From: Bacteroidales bacterium
GTDB lineage: Bacteria > Bacteroidota > Bacteroidia > Bacteroidales > JAAUTT01
Reading direction: 5' to 3'
Assembly (NCBI GenBank): GCA_025350365.1
Contig: JANXXY010000428.1
Location: 1-6,445, forward strand
DNA length: 6,445 nt
Part shown: positions 1 through 6,391 of the stretch, in pieces
Layout: each line of letters begins with the position of its first letter
How positions within the stretch are numbered: position 1 is the first letter of the stretch
Notes under the pieces: generated by a model
Seen by the model: only the letters and a program-made list of their open reading frames with translations
Told to the model about the DNA's origin: nothing
The model's database searches: none
Made by a program: the position numbers and the translations under genes

Positions 1-12
1 ATCAGATTGTCC

Positions 13-48
13 CTGATAGTAGGCTACATTTGTCATCTCTGATAGTAG
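13..48. repeat. Direct repeat pair upstream of the cellulase promoter
   Basis: The 10-nt sequence CTGATAGTAG occurs at 13-22 and again at 39-48, 26 bp apart start to start. The similarity continues loosely beyond it (GGCTACATTT against CTGCCATATTT), so the repeated unit may be about 20 bp. The pair ends 54 bp before the -33 box of the best promoter in the leader, a plausible place for an activator binding to two direct half-sites. The repeat itself is seen in the sequence. The operator role is inference. It could also be the edge of a repeat that extends left of the window. Confidence 0.4.
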
Positions 49-102
49 CTGCCATATTTATGACCAAAAAAAATCGAAACCGGACTGAAAAATATTCATG
101 CG

Positions 103-132
103 TTTGCCCTGGGGAGATGGTTCATATGTTTG
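103..132 (+). promoter_or_regulatory. Bacteroidota-type promoter for the GH5-GH9 operon
   Basis: TTTG at 103-106 and TATGTTTG at 125-132 match the known Bacteroidota sigma-ABfr consensus (-33 TTTG, -7 TAnnTTTG) with an 18-nt spacer, within the usual range. Transcription would begin near 138-140, giving an untranslated leader of about 120 nt before the GH5 start at 259. Another exact TAnnTTTG lies at 25-32 (TACATTTG), but it has no well-spaced TTTG inside the window and is the weaker candidate. Confidence 0.55.
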
Positions 133-258
133 AAAATTAAATCATTTAAATTACTATATTTCGGAGGGTATGAGTGGACGCCAGATTCTCACTAACGACC
201 AGGTGTAGAATGATTTGAATTAACTATTAATCAATCAATTTAAAATTAACACAATACT
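133..258 (+). other. AT-rich 5' leader of the GH5-GH9 operon
   Basis: This is the predicted untranslated leader between the promoter and the GH5 start codon. It is AT-rich except for a GC-richer island at about 161-206 that contains GGAGGG (163-168). Two very short reading frames follow that purine run: ATG 170 to TAG 208 (12 codons) and GTG 174 to TGA 218 (14 codons). Only the GTG is spaced normally from the GGAGG. The 40 nt just before the GH5 ATG are almost entirely A and T with no Shine-Dalgarno sequence, as is usual in Bacteroidota. I recognise no riboswitch class here. Confidence 0.4.
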
Positions 259-1893
259 ATGATAAAAAACTATTTGGGTCAAGTAAGAAGAATTGTATTC
301 TCATTTTTAGTGCTCTGTCTCGTTCAGGGCCTTTCTGCACAATCGTTTCTGCATACCCGCGGAAAAGATATTGTTGATGAGACCGGAAAGAAAATTCTCC
401 TTAGAGGTGTGGGTTTGGGTAACTGGATGTTGCCTGAAGGGTATATGTGGAAATTTGGTAACGGAGGTGACCGTCCCCGGAAAATTGAAAAGATTGTGGA
501 AGACTGCATTGGTCATGAAAAAGCAGATAAATTCTGGAAATCGTTTCGTGAAAATTACATCACCGAAGCCGATATCAAAAGGATAGCTGAGTTAGGATAC
601 AACTCAGTTCGTCCGGCATTAAACTCGCGTCTTTTCCTTACCGAAGGAGATAATAATATTTTTGTGGATGAAGGATTTACGCTTCTCGACAATCTGATTT
701 CGTGGTGTAAAAAGTATCATATCTATGTGATTATCGACATGCATGGAGCTCCAGGCGGACAAACCGGACAGAACATCGATGACAGTCCAAACGATGAACC
801 TGAGCTATTTATGAATCCCAAAAATCAATATTTATTAGAAAGACTATGGGTGAAAATTGCAGATCGGTATAAGGATGAACCTACTGTAGCTGCCTTCGAT
901 TTGTTGAATGAACCTTTACCCGAACGCACAGGCGCTGCCGAAAAATATAAACTTCAACTTGTGACATTATATCATCGTTTAATCAAAGCTATTCGCACTG
1001 TCGATAAGAATCACATGTTTACTGTGGAAGGATATAATTGGTCCAACAACTGGTCACTTTTCGATATACCAATGGACAACAATATAGTTTATCAATTCCA
1101 TTATTATTGTTGGAGCAAGCCTGACAATCTGAATTCCATTAATCAATATCTGGTCAAGCAACAACAATTGAATGTTCCGGTGTGGGTTGGAGAAACAGGC
1201 GAAAAAAACAATGCCATATACTTTGCCACAACCCAGTATTTCGAAAAAAACAACATCGGATGGTCATTCTGGCCATGGAAAAAGATGGCTACTAAAAACA
1301 CGCCTTATTCTATAAAAATGCCACATGGGTGGAGCGATATCATGGCGTATTCAGAAGGCGCTGCCAAAAAGGTTTCCAAAGTTGCAGCTGAAAAGATATT
1401 CGACGAATTAATCGAAAACATTAAATTAAACAATTGCAATTATTTCCCTGATGTGGTAAATGCGATGTTTCGCATGATTCCGCTAAGGGTTGAGGCCGAA
1501 AACTATGGGGATGATGGCTATCTGAAATCATATTTTGTAAAAGATACAGTGTTTAAGTCAGCTTTTTATCGCACAAAGGAACCAATTCAGGTAAACCCAT
1601 TTGGGAAAGATAGCACAGAACAGGCTATTAAATTAGCAAAGAGTGAGTGGGTGGTATATAATTGTAAGGCTCTTAAACAATCACAAAATAATGTTACTCT
1701 GCATGCAAAAGCATTGAGCAAAACTGCTGAAATAAGGTTATCCATTAACGGAAAGGATACTGACCTTAAAATTGAATCTACCAAATGGCAGGATTTAAAT
1801 GTAAATGATCAACCATTTAATACTGGAGAAAACCAGATAAAAGTGTTTGTAAAAACGGGAAATATTCAACTCGACTGGATTGATATTCAATAA
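259..1893 (+). CDS. Secreted GH5 family endoglucanase-type hydrolase with C-terminal CBM6-like domain
   Basis: This 544-residue protein is a retaining glycoside hydrolase of family 5 (BglC/cellulase type), probably cutting beta-1,4-glucan or a related beta-glucan outside the cytoplasmic membrane. A signal peptide covers residues 1-27 (cleavage after LSA, before QSF). The TIM-barrel domain runs from about 30 to 390. It shows LLRGVGLGNW (47-56), the conserved Arg in SVRP (R118), the DMHG motif (H162), the acid/base in LLNEP (E218), HYY (281-283), the nucleophile in VWVGETGE (E312) and the strand-8 aromatic motif GWSFWPW (334-340). All expected catalytic residues are present. Residues 409-544 begin LRVEAENYG and end with NIQLDWIDIQ, the pattern of a CBM6/CBM35-like beta-sandwich that would bind polysaccharide. 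There is no dockerin and no evident type IX sorting domain. The ATG at 259 is chosen because it gives a complete signal peptide. The GH9 gene follows 34 bp later. The exact GH5 subfamily and substrate (cellulose, mixed-linkage glucan, mannan) cannot be settled by eye. Confidence 0.93.
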   Translation: MIKNYLGQVRRIVFSFLVLCLVQGLSAQSFLHTRGKDIVDETGKKILLRGVGLGNWMLPEGYMWKFGNGGDRPRKIEKIVEDCIGHEKADKFWKSFRENYITEADIKRIAELGYNSVRPALNSRLFLTEGDNNIFVDEGFTLLDNLISWCKKYHIYVIIDMHGAPGGQTGQNIDDSPNDEPELFMNPKNQYLLERLWVKIADRYKDEPTVAAFDLLNEPLPERTGAAEKYKLQLVTLYHRLIKAIRTVDKNHMFTVEGYNWSNNWSLFDIPMDNNIVYQFHYYCWSKPDNLNSINQYLVKQQQLNVPVWVGETGEKNNAIYFATTQYFEKNNIGWSFWPWKKMATKNTPYSIKMPHGWSDIMAYSEGAAKKVSKVAAEKIFDELIENIKLNNCNYFPDVVNAMFRMIPLRVEAENYGDDGYLKSYFVKDTVFKSAFYRTKEPIQVNPFGKDSTEQAIKLAKSEWVVYNCKALKQSQNNVTLHAKALSKTAEIRLSINGKDTDLKIESTKWQDLNVNDQPFNTGENQIKVFVKTGNIQLDWIDIQ

Positions 1894-1927
1894 CATCAAA
1901 TTAAATTACCAAAATAAACTACTAACT

Positions 1928-3706
1928 ATGAATCCAAAAAAACAACGGCAACGTCAGGGAATAAGCTTTTTGAGAAATAAAATTATGTTCGGATTTTTTC
2001 TGGCAATTTCAATCCCAATAAGCGCTCAACATCTGTCGCCGGATATCCGGTTAAACCAAATTGGTTTTTATCCGGGCAGCGAAAAAATTGCCGTACTTGT
2101 TAAAGATATTAGCGGCAAATTTTTTATTACCACTCCTGATTTGACTGAGACATTATTTACGGGAGAATTAAGCGCCCCTCATAAATCGACCTTTTCACCC
2201 ACTATAACAAGGATTGCCGATTTTACCATGTTTCAAAAGGAAGGTACTTATGTTTTATATATTCCGGAAGTTGGATTTTCATACCAATTCAATATAAAAC
2301 CAAAAGTACATAACGATTTGGCAATAGGTTCGTTGAAGTCATATTATTTCCAAAGGCTTTCCATACCGTTGGCTTACAAATATGCCGGAAAATGGAGCCG
2401 GCCTGCCGGCCATCCCGATGATAAAGTATTGGTACATGCGTCGGCTGCAACGAAACAACGTCCCGAAGGCACTGTTATATCTTCATCAAAAGGTTGGTAT
2501 GATGCCGGTGATTACAACAAGTATATTGTTAACTCAGGGATTTCAGTAGGTACCTTACTTTCGTTATATGAAGATTTTCCGGCCTATTGTGACAAAATTG
2601 CTGTGAATATTCCCGAAAGCAACAATAGTATTCCGGATTTATTGGATGAAGTATTATGGAATTTGAGATGGATGTTAACCATGCAGGATCCGAATGATGG
2701 TGGCGTATATCACAAACTAACAAATGCAGGTTTCGATGCATTTGTTGCTCCTGCCGATGCCAGAACGGCCAGATATGTCGTTCAGAAAAGTACGGCTGCG
2801 GCTCTTGATTTTGCTGCAGTAACTGCACAAGCTGCCCGTATCTTTAAAAAATTTGCAAATGAATTACCGGGACTCTCCGACTCGTGCCTTGCAGCCTCTG
2901 AAAAAGCCTGGGGTTGGGCAGTGAAAAACCCGGCTGTATTATACAATCAAAAAGCAATGAATGCCAGCTTCGATCCCGATATTACCACCGGAGAATATGG
3001 GGATGGTAATGTATCCGATGAGTTTATATGGGCGGCCTCGGAACTTTATGTTACTACCAAAAAAGAAAGCTATTATAAGGCTGTGAATCTCTTCCCCGAT
3101 AATAAAATGCCTGTTCCTTCCTGGGGAGGGGTGCGTTTATTAGGTTATTATACTTTATTACGTTTCGAGAAGGAACTTACGCCTGGTGCTTCTAAAGATT
3201 TAATCGGATTAAAGAAAAATATGCTTGCGTTGGGCGATAGTATTTTAAAAGGTTTTGAAACAAATGCATATATGACTCCGATGTGCAATACGGTAAAAAA
3301 TTTTATGTGGGGAAGTAATTCAGAGGCAGCTAACCAGGCAATTGCACTTATACAAGTTTACAAACTCAATAACCATAAAGAATACCTGACTGGAGCAATT
3401 CATTTCCTTGATTATATTATGGGACGCAATGCAACCGGATATTCTTATGTTACAGGTTACGGAAGCAAATCTCCTATGCATCCGCACCATCGCCCATCCG
3501 CCTCTGATGAAATATTGGATCCTATTCCGGGTTTATTGGTTGGAGGACCTAATCCCGGCAGAAACGATGGTTGTAAATATACATCGCTTGTGCCTGATGA
3601 GGCTTATGTAGATATCACTGAGTCTTATGCTTCCAATGAAGTGGCGATCAATTGGAACTCACCTTTTATCTATATGGTGTTTGCTGTTGAAGCCCTTGCG
3701 AAATAA
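1928..3706 (+). CDS. Secreted GH9 endoglucanase with N-terminal Ig-like domain
   Basis: This 592-residue protein is an inverting cellulase of glycoside hydrolase family 9. I start it at ATG 1928: the frame is open back to a TTG at 1880, but that would overlap the GH5 end and put 16 extra residues before a good signal peptide (1-33, cleavage in SAQ). Residues about 37-124 (DIRLNQIGFYPG through FSYQFNIK) form the Ig-like CelD_N domain that packs on the catalytic barrel. The (alpha/alpha)6 domain fills the rest. GWYDAGDYNKY (189-199) carries the catalytic-base aspartates D192 and D195. MHPHHRPS (517-524) fits GH9 signature 1. DITESYASNEVAINWN (562-577) carries D562 and the acid E571, nine residues apart as in Clostridium thermocellum CelD. 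No cellulose-binding module, dockerin or type IX sorting domain is seen, so binding may depend on the CBM of the GH5 partner. No promoter is evident in the 34-bp gap, which supports co-transcription with GH5. Confidence 0.95.
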   Translation: MNPKKQRQRQGISFLRNKIMFGFFLAISIPISAQHLSPDIRLNQIGFYPGSEKIAVLVKDISGKFFITTPDLTETLFTGELSAPHKSTFSPTITRIADFTMFQKEGTYVLYIPEVGFSYQFNIKPKVHNDLAIGSLKSYYFQRLSIPLAYKYAGKWSRPAGHPDDKVLVHASAATKQRPEGTVISSSKGWYDAGDYNKYIVNSGISVGTLLSLYEDFPAYCDKIAVNIPESNNSIPDLLDEVLWNLRWMLTMQDPNDGGVYHKLTNAGFDAFVAPADARTARYVVQKSTAAALDFAAVTAQAARIFKKFANELPGLSDSCLAASEKAWGWAVKNPAVLYNQKAMNASFDPDITTGEYGDGNVSDEFIWAASELYVTTKKESYYKAVNLFPDNKMPVPSWGGVRLLGYYTLLRFEKELTPGASKDLIGLKKNMLALGDSILKGFETNAYMTPMCNTVKNFMWGSNSEAANQAIALIQVYKLNNHKEYLTGAIHFLDYIMGRNATGYSYVTGYGSKSPMHPHHRPSASDEILDPIPGLLVGGPNPGRNDGCKYTSLVPDEAYVDITESYASNEVAINWNSPFIYMVFAVEALAK

Positions 3707-3728
3707 CACTAAAAAAAGCGTAAATTTA
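3696..3728 (+). promoter_or_regulatory. Weak candidate promoter for the redox gene pair
   Basis: TTG at 3696-3698 (inside the last codons of the GH9 gene) and TAAATTTA at 3721-3728 resemble the Bacteroidota -33/-7 pattern with a 22-nt spacer. The last base of the -7 box is A instead of the consensus G. In DNA this AT-rich such a match can arise by chance. The 58-bp gap 3707-3764 shows no convincing terminator hairpin, so the redox genes may be read from here, from the cellulase promoter, or both. Confidence 0.22.
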
Positions 3729-3764
3729 AAATTTCATAACCAGGATAATTTAAAACATTAATCA

Positions 3765-4463
3765 ATGAATATAGAAGCTTATTTCAAAATTACTTATGGC
3801 CTTTATGTGGTTAGCTCCATAAATGGTAAAAAACTGAATGGGTTTATATCGAATACTGTTTTTCAGGTTACTTCCGAACCTGCCCAAATAGCAATAGTTT
3901 GTAGCAAAGATAATTACACATCATCAATTATACTGGCTAGCAATGTCTTTGCCATTTCGGCTCTTCGCAAAGAAACCCGGGCTGACATTATTGGAACATT
4001 CGGATTTCGTTCAGGAAAGGAATTTGATAAATTCGGCTCCTATTCCTATAAGATTGGAAAAACAGGAACTCCGATCCTTTTGGATGATGTTATTGCCTGG
4101 TTTGAATGTGAAGTAGTTCAAATGTTGGATATGGGGACTCATTTGTTATTTATTGGGAAACTCATTGATAGTGATCTGATTGATGCTACCGCAGACCCAC
4201 TTACTTATGCTTGGTATCGCGATGTTAAAAAAGGGAAGGCTCCAAAAAATGCGCCCACTTATATCGATCCGGAAAAGCTAAAGCAACAAGCCGCGTCAGC
4301 AACTGATAAATATTATTGCACTGCCTGCGGACATATTTACGATCCGGCAATAGGTGATCCGGACTCGGGCATCGCTGCGGGAACAAAATTCCAGGATATC
4401 CCGGACAATTGGGTTTGCCCCGTTTGTGGCGCTCAAAAATCTGATTTTGCAAAGATTGATTAA
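3765..4463 (+). CDS. hrb: Flavin reductase-rubredoxin fusion (high molecular weight rubredoxin type)
   Basis: This 232-residue cytoplasmic protein joins two electron-transfer modules. Residues about 1-155 match the flavin reductase-like FMN-binding split barrel: the ITYGLYVVSS start, NGFISNTVFQVTSEP (25-39), a CSKDNYT segment at 46-52, and a FECEVVQMLDMGTHLLFIGKL segment at 113-133. After a linker, residues about 182-232 form a complete rubredoxin with iron ligands C185, C188, C218 and C221 in CTAC and CPVC, and the usual GDPDSGIAAGTKFQDIPDNWVCPVCG body. In Moorella thermoacetica a protein of this architecture (Hrb) passes electrons from NADH to the flavodiiron protein FprA in NO reduction. 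No FprA gene is visible here. Rubrerythrin begins 39 bp downstream, so rubrerythrin is the likely electron acceptor (inference). There is no signal peptide. ATG 3765 starts directly at the conserved N-terminal region. The fold assignment is firm, the physiological partner is not. Confidence 0.92.
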   Translation: MNIEAYFKITYGLYVVSSINGKKLNGFISNTVFQVTSEPAQIAIVCSKDNYTSSIILASNVFAISALRKETRADIIGTFGFRSGKEFDKFGSYSYKIGKTGTPILLDDVIAWFECEVVQMLDMGTHLLFIGKLIDSDLIDATADPLTYAWYRDVKKGKAPKNAPTYIDPEKLKQQAASATDKYYCTACGHIYDPAIGDPDSGIAAGTKFQDIPDNWVCPVCGAQKSDFAKID

Positions 4464-4502
4464 ATTATACGATTGAATAATAACCTAATAAATTCAAAAA
4501 TC

Positions 4503-5081
4503 ATGGAACAAAGTCTTAAAGGAACAAAAACCGAACAAAACCTTCTGAAAGCATTTGCTGGAGAATCGCAGGCGCGTAACCGATACGAGTTTTTTGTTAA
4601 AGTGGCCAGAGAAGAAGGGTATCAACAAATAGCCAACATATTTCAGAAAACAGCCGATCAGGAAAAGCAACACTCCAAACGATTTTTTAAGTTTCTCGAA
4701 GGTGGCGAATGTGAGATAACTGCTACCTATCCCTCCGGAAAAATAGGTACCACAGCCGAAAATCTTAAAGCTGCCGCTGCAGGCGAAAACGAAGAATGGT
4801 CTTTGCTATATCCTGAATTCGCCAGAGTTGCACAGGAAGAAGGTTTTCTGCAAATTGCCACAGCTTTTAAAATGATTATGAAAGTGGAAGCTGAGCACGA
4901 GAAAAGATATTTGAAATTGCTTAAAAACATTTTAGACGGAACTGTATTTAAAAAGAACGAAAGAGTAAAATGGGTATGTTCCAACTGCGGCTATGTTCAT
5001 GAAGGTGAAAAAGCCCTCGACAATTGCCCGGCATGTCAACATCCACAATCATATTTTGAACTGTACGAAGAAAACTATTAA
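4503..5081 (+). CDS. rbr: Rubrerythrin, non-haem diiron peroxidase
   Basis: This 192-residue cytoplasmic protein reduces hydrogen peroxide to water in anaerobes, using electrons delivered through rubredoxin. The start is the ATG at 4503, which opens the family-typical MEQSLKGTKTEQNLLKAFAGESQA. The frame is open back to a TTG at 4473 but the ten extra residues have no family support. Residues about 1-146 are the four-helix ferritin-like domain with diiron ligands E21, E54, H57 (EKQH), E95 and E98 (GENEEW), and E129 and H132 (EAEH). Residues about 154-192 are the rubredoxin-like domain with C159, C162, C175 and C178. Length and ligand set are complete, including the extra glutamate typical of rubrerythrin. 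It follows the flavin-rubredoxin fusion by 39 bp, probably in one operon, and a long hairpin starts 9 bp after its stop codon. Confidence 0.97.
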   Translation: MEQSLKGTKTEQNLLKAFAGESQARNRYEFFVKVAREEGYQQIANIFQKTADQEKQHSKRFFKFLEGGECEITATYPSGKIGTTAENLKAAAAGENEEWSLLYPEFARVAQEEGFLQIATAFKMIMKVEAEHEKRYLKLLKNILDGTVFKKNERVKWVCSNCGYVHEGEKALDNCPACQHPQSYFELYEENY

Positions 5082-5089
5082 TATTTTTA

Positions 5090-5145
5090 AAGTGAAACTG
5101 GTCAGGTTGTTTTTATTTTTCTGAAACAATAGGACCAGTTAACTT
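5090..5145 (+). terminator. Long imperfect hairpin downstream of rubrerythrin, likely terminator or mRNA 3' end
   Basis: The RNA can fold into one long arm. AAGT (5090-5093) pairs with ACTT (5142-5145), AACTGGTC (5096-5103) pairs perfectly with GACCAGTT (5133-5140), and GTTGTTTT (5106-5113) pairs with GAAACAAT (5123-5130) using two G-U pairs. The loop is T-rich (5114-5122). AG/AG mismatches (5104-5105 opposite 5131-5132) can form tandem sheared A-G pairs between the stems. It lies just after the rubrerythrin stop, the expected place for a terminator, but the following sequence has only a short T-rich stretch. It may instead stabilise the mRNA end or be bound by a protein. Confidence 0.5.
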
Positions 5146-5297
5146 ATTTGGTGAACCCTAAGTGTAAATAAAGTATATCTTTAAGGGGGATTATTTTACG
5201 AAAAATACCGTTTGTGAATTTTCCGGGTTTTCATGTAACCTAAAAACACAAAACTAAGTTAAAGGCAATAATAAACAGTCAGAACTTTCTGAACCTA

Positions 5298-5305
5298 TAA
5301 ATTTG
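5298..5305 (+). promoter_or_regulatory. Possible -7 promoter element next to the deacetylase start
   Basis: TAAATTTG is an exact match to the Bacteroidota -7 box TAnnTTTG. It ends only 5 nt before the ATG at 5311, and no TTTG or TTG sits at the proper distance upstream. If it is used, the mRNA would be leaderless or start translation at the second ATG (5320). The remaining stretch 5146-5297 holds AT-rich DNA in which I see no gene. A chance match is quite possible. Confidence 0.2.
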
Positions 5306-5310
5306 GTTTT

Positions 5311-6192
5311 ATGTTTTTCATGCACAAATGCAAGTTAATCAATAGTTATAAAGGGTGTATTCTTTTTTTATTTTTTATTTTCAATATTAATGAATCTGTT
5401 AGTTCTCAAAATGCAGAAGACTTTGCAAATCGAACATTTTTAAAAAAGTTGAACCACGACTCCTCATATCTGACTTTAAAGAGAAAGATAGAATCCGAAT
5501 TTGGTCATGCAAAACCAGGTCGATGGGGGCAGTTCGTGAAAGGAGTTGATGAAAATTTATCAACAAAATTAAAATACATAGCATTTACATTCGATGCTTG
5601 TGGTGGCGAAAAGGGATATGGTTATGATAAAGAGCTGATTGATTTTATGCATACCGAAAAAGTTCCGGCAACATTGTTTGTAACCGGAAGGTGGATTGAT
5701 AGACATTTTTCCACCTTTTTAAACCTGAGCAGGGACACCCTTTTTGAGATTGAGAACCACGGACTAAACCATAAGCCTTGCTCGCTCAATGGGAAAAGCA
5801 TTTATAGTATTAATGGCACTGCAAATGCAGAAGAAGCATTTGATGAGATAGAAGGTAATGCCCGCAAAATAGAAGCTATTACACATCATACGCCCCGTTA
5901 CTTTCGCTCGGCCACTGCCTTTATTGATGAAGCTTGTGTTCGCATGGCCAGTGAATTAGGCATTACAACAGTCAGTTTTCAGGTTCTTTCGGGCGATGCC
6001 ATTGCTTTTTCACCCGACTCGGTGATAGTAAAGAATGTTCTGAAAGACATCCGGCCGGGAGTCATTATTATTATGCACTTTAATCACCCCGCGTGGCATA
6101 CCTTCGAAGCAATGCGGAAAATAATCCCCAAACTGAGGCTTCAGGGATATCAATTTGTAAAATTAAATAAATTTGCCTTAGTAAGTCATTAA
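5311..6192 (+). CDS. Exported polysaccharide deacetylase-like protein (NodB/CE4 fold) with variant motifs
   Basis: This 293-residue protein has the NodB homology fold of carbohydrate esterase family 4, whose members remove acetyl groups from chitin, peptidoglycan or xylan. Residues 1-32 look like a signal peptide: a basic start, a hydrophobic stretch CILFLFFIF, and cleavage near VSSQ. Residues about 33-88 are of unknown role. The domain begins at YIAFTFDACGG (89-99), with D95 in the position of the catalytic base. ENHGLNH supplies H150 and H154 with metal-ligand spacing. RYFR (196-199) matches motif 3. LSGDA (D229) resembles motif 4, and IIIMHFNHP supplies H256 as probable catalytic acid. The second Asp of the usual TFDD motif, a metal ligand, is replaced by A96 followed by C97, and the usual prolines after the motif 3 Arg are missing. 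It may belong to a divergent subfamily with a different metal site or substrate. ATG 5311 and ATG 5320 are both acceptable starts. It is probably transcribed apart from the genes before it. Confidence 0.85.
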   Translation: MFFMHKCKLINSYKGCILFLFFIFNINESVSSQNAEDFANRTFLKKLNHDSSYLTLKRKIESEFGHAKPGRWGQFVKGVDENLSTKLKYIAFTFDACGGEKGYGYDKELIDFMHTEKVPATLFVTGRWIDRHFSTFLNLSRDTLFEIENHGLNHKPCSLNGKSIYSINGTANAEEAFDEIEGNARKIEAITHHTPRYFRSATAFIDEACVRMASELGITTVSFQVLSGDAIAFSPDSVIVKNVLKDIRPGVIIIMHFNHPAWHTFEAMRKIIPKLRLQGYQFVKLNKFALVSH

Positions 6193-6274
6193 TATAGAAT
6201 TTATTAGGATATATAAAACAAAAATTTAATTCAATTGGTAGATTTAGACAAAATTCCCAATTTCATATTTTATA

Positions 6275-6379
6275 GAATGCACAAATGATCAAATAAAAAA
6301 TGATTGAAATAATTGTTAAAAAGCCACGAATGCACAAATAAATTATGAATAGGAAGGGTTGCGAAGCATCAAATAAAAA
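6275..6379. repeat. Cluster of two short direct repeats downstream of the deacetylase gene
   Basis: GAATGCACAAAT occurs at 6275-6286 and 6328-6339, and ATCAAATAAAAA occurs at 6288-6299 and 6368-6379, in the same order both times. This suggests duplication of a small unit with different spacing inside each copy. The second copy is preceded by GCCAC, giving GCCACGAATGCAC, a sequence I associate from memory with dispersed intergenic repeats in Bacteroidota. The surrounding stretch 6193-6445 has no credible coding frame. No transposase or terminal inverted repeat is visible, so mobility is not shown. Confidence 0.5.
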
Positions 6380-6391
6380 TTCCATATATTG

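Noticed and set aside
3..140. Open reading frame of 45 codons on the + strand at the left edge, possibly the end of an upstream gene
   Set aside because: The translation has no recognisable motif, and the best promoter match lies inside it. Nothing supports it as coding.
1880..1927. TTG start for the GH9 gene that would overlap the GH5 gene
   Set aside because: It adds 16 residues before a complete signal peptide. ATG 1928 gives a normal exported protein.
2529..2828. 99-codon open frame on the - strand inside the GH9 gene
   Set aside because: It lies opposite a well-conserved GH9 catalytic region and encodes nothing recognisable. It is a shadow frame.
4473..4502. TTG start for rubrerythrin, ten residues upstream
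   Set aside because: The added residues are not family-like, and ATG 4503 begins at the usual rubrerythrin N-terminus.
4727..4984. 85-codon open frame on the - strand inside rubrerythrin
   Set aside because: It is antisense to the conserved diiron domain, with no motif or promoter of its own.
5156..5188. Possible hairpin using CCCT/AGGG and TAAAG/CTTTA
   Set aside because: The two short stems are separated by a large one-sided bulge, so the fold is weak. The hairpin at 5090-5145 is far better.
6233..6262. AATTGG/CCAATT inverted repeat after the deacetylase as a terminator
   Set aside because: It has only six pairs, four of them A-T, with an 18-nt loop and no T tract. It is expected by chance in such AT-rich DNA.
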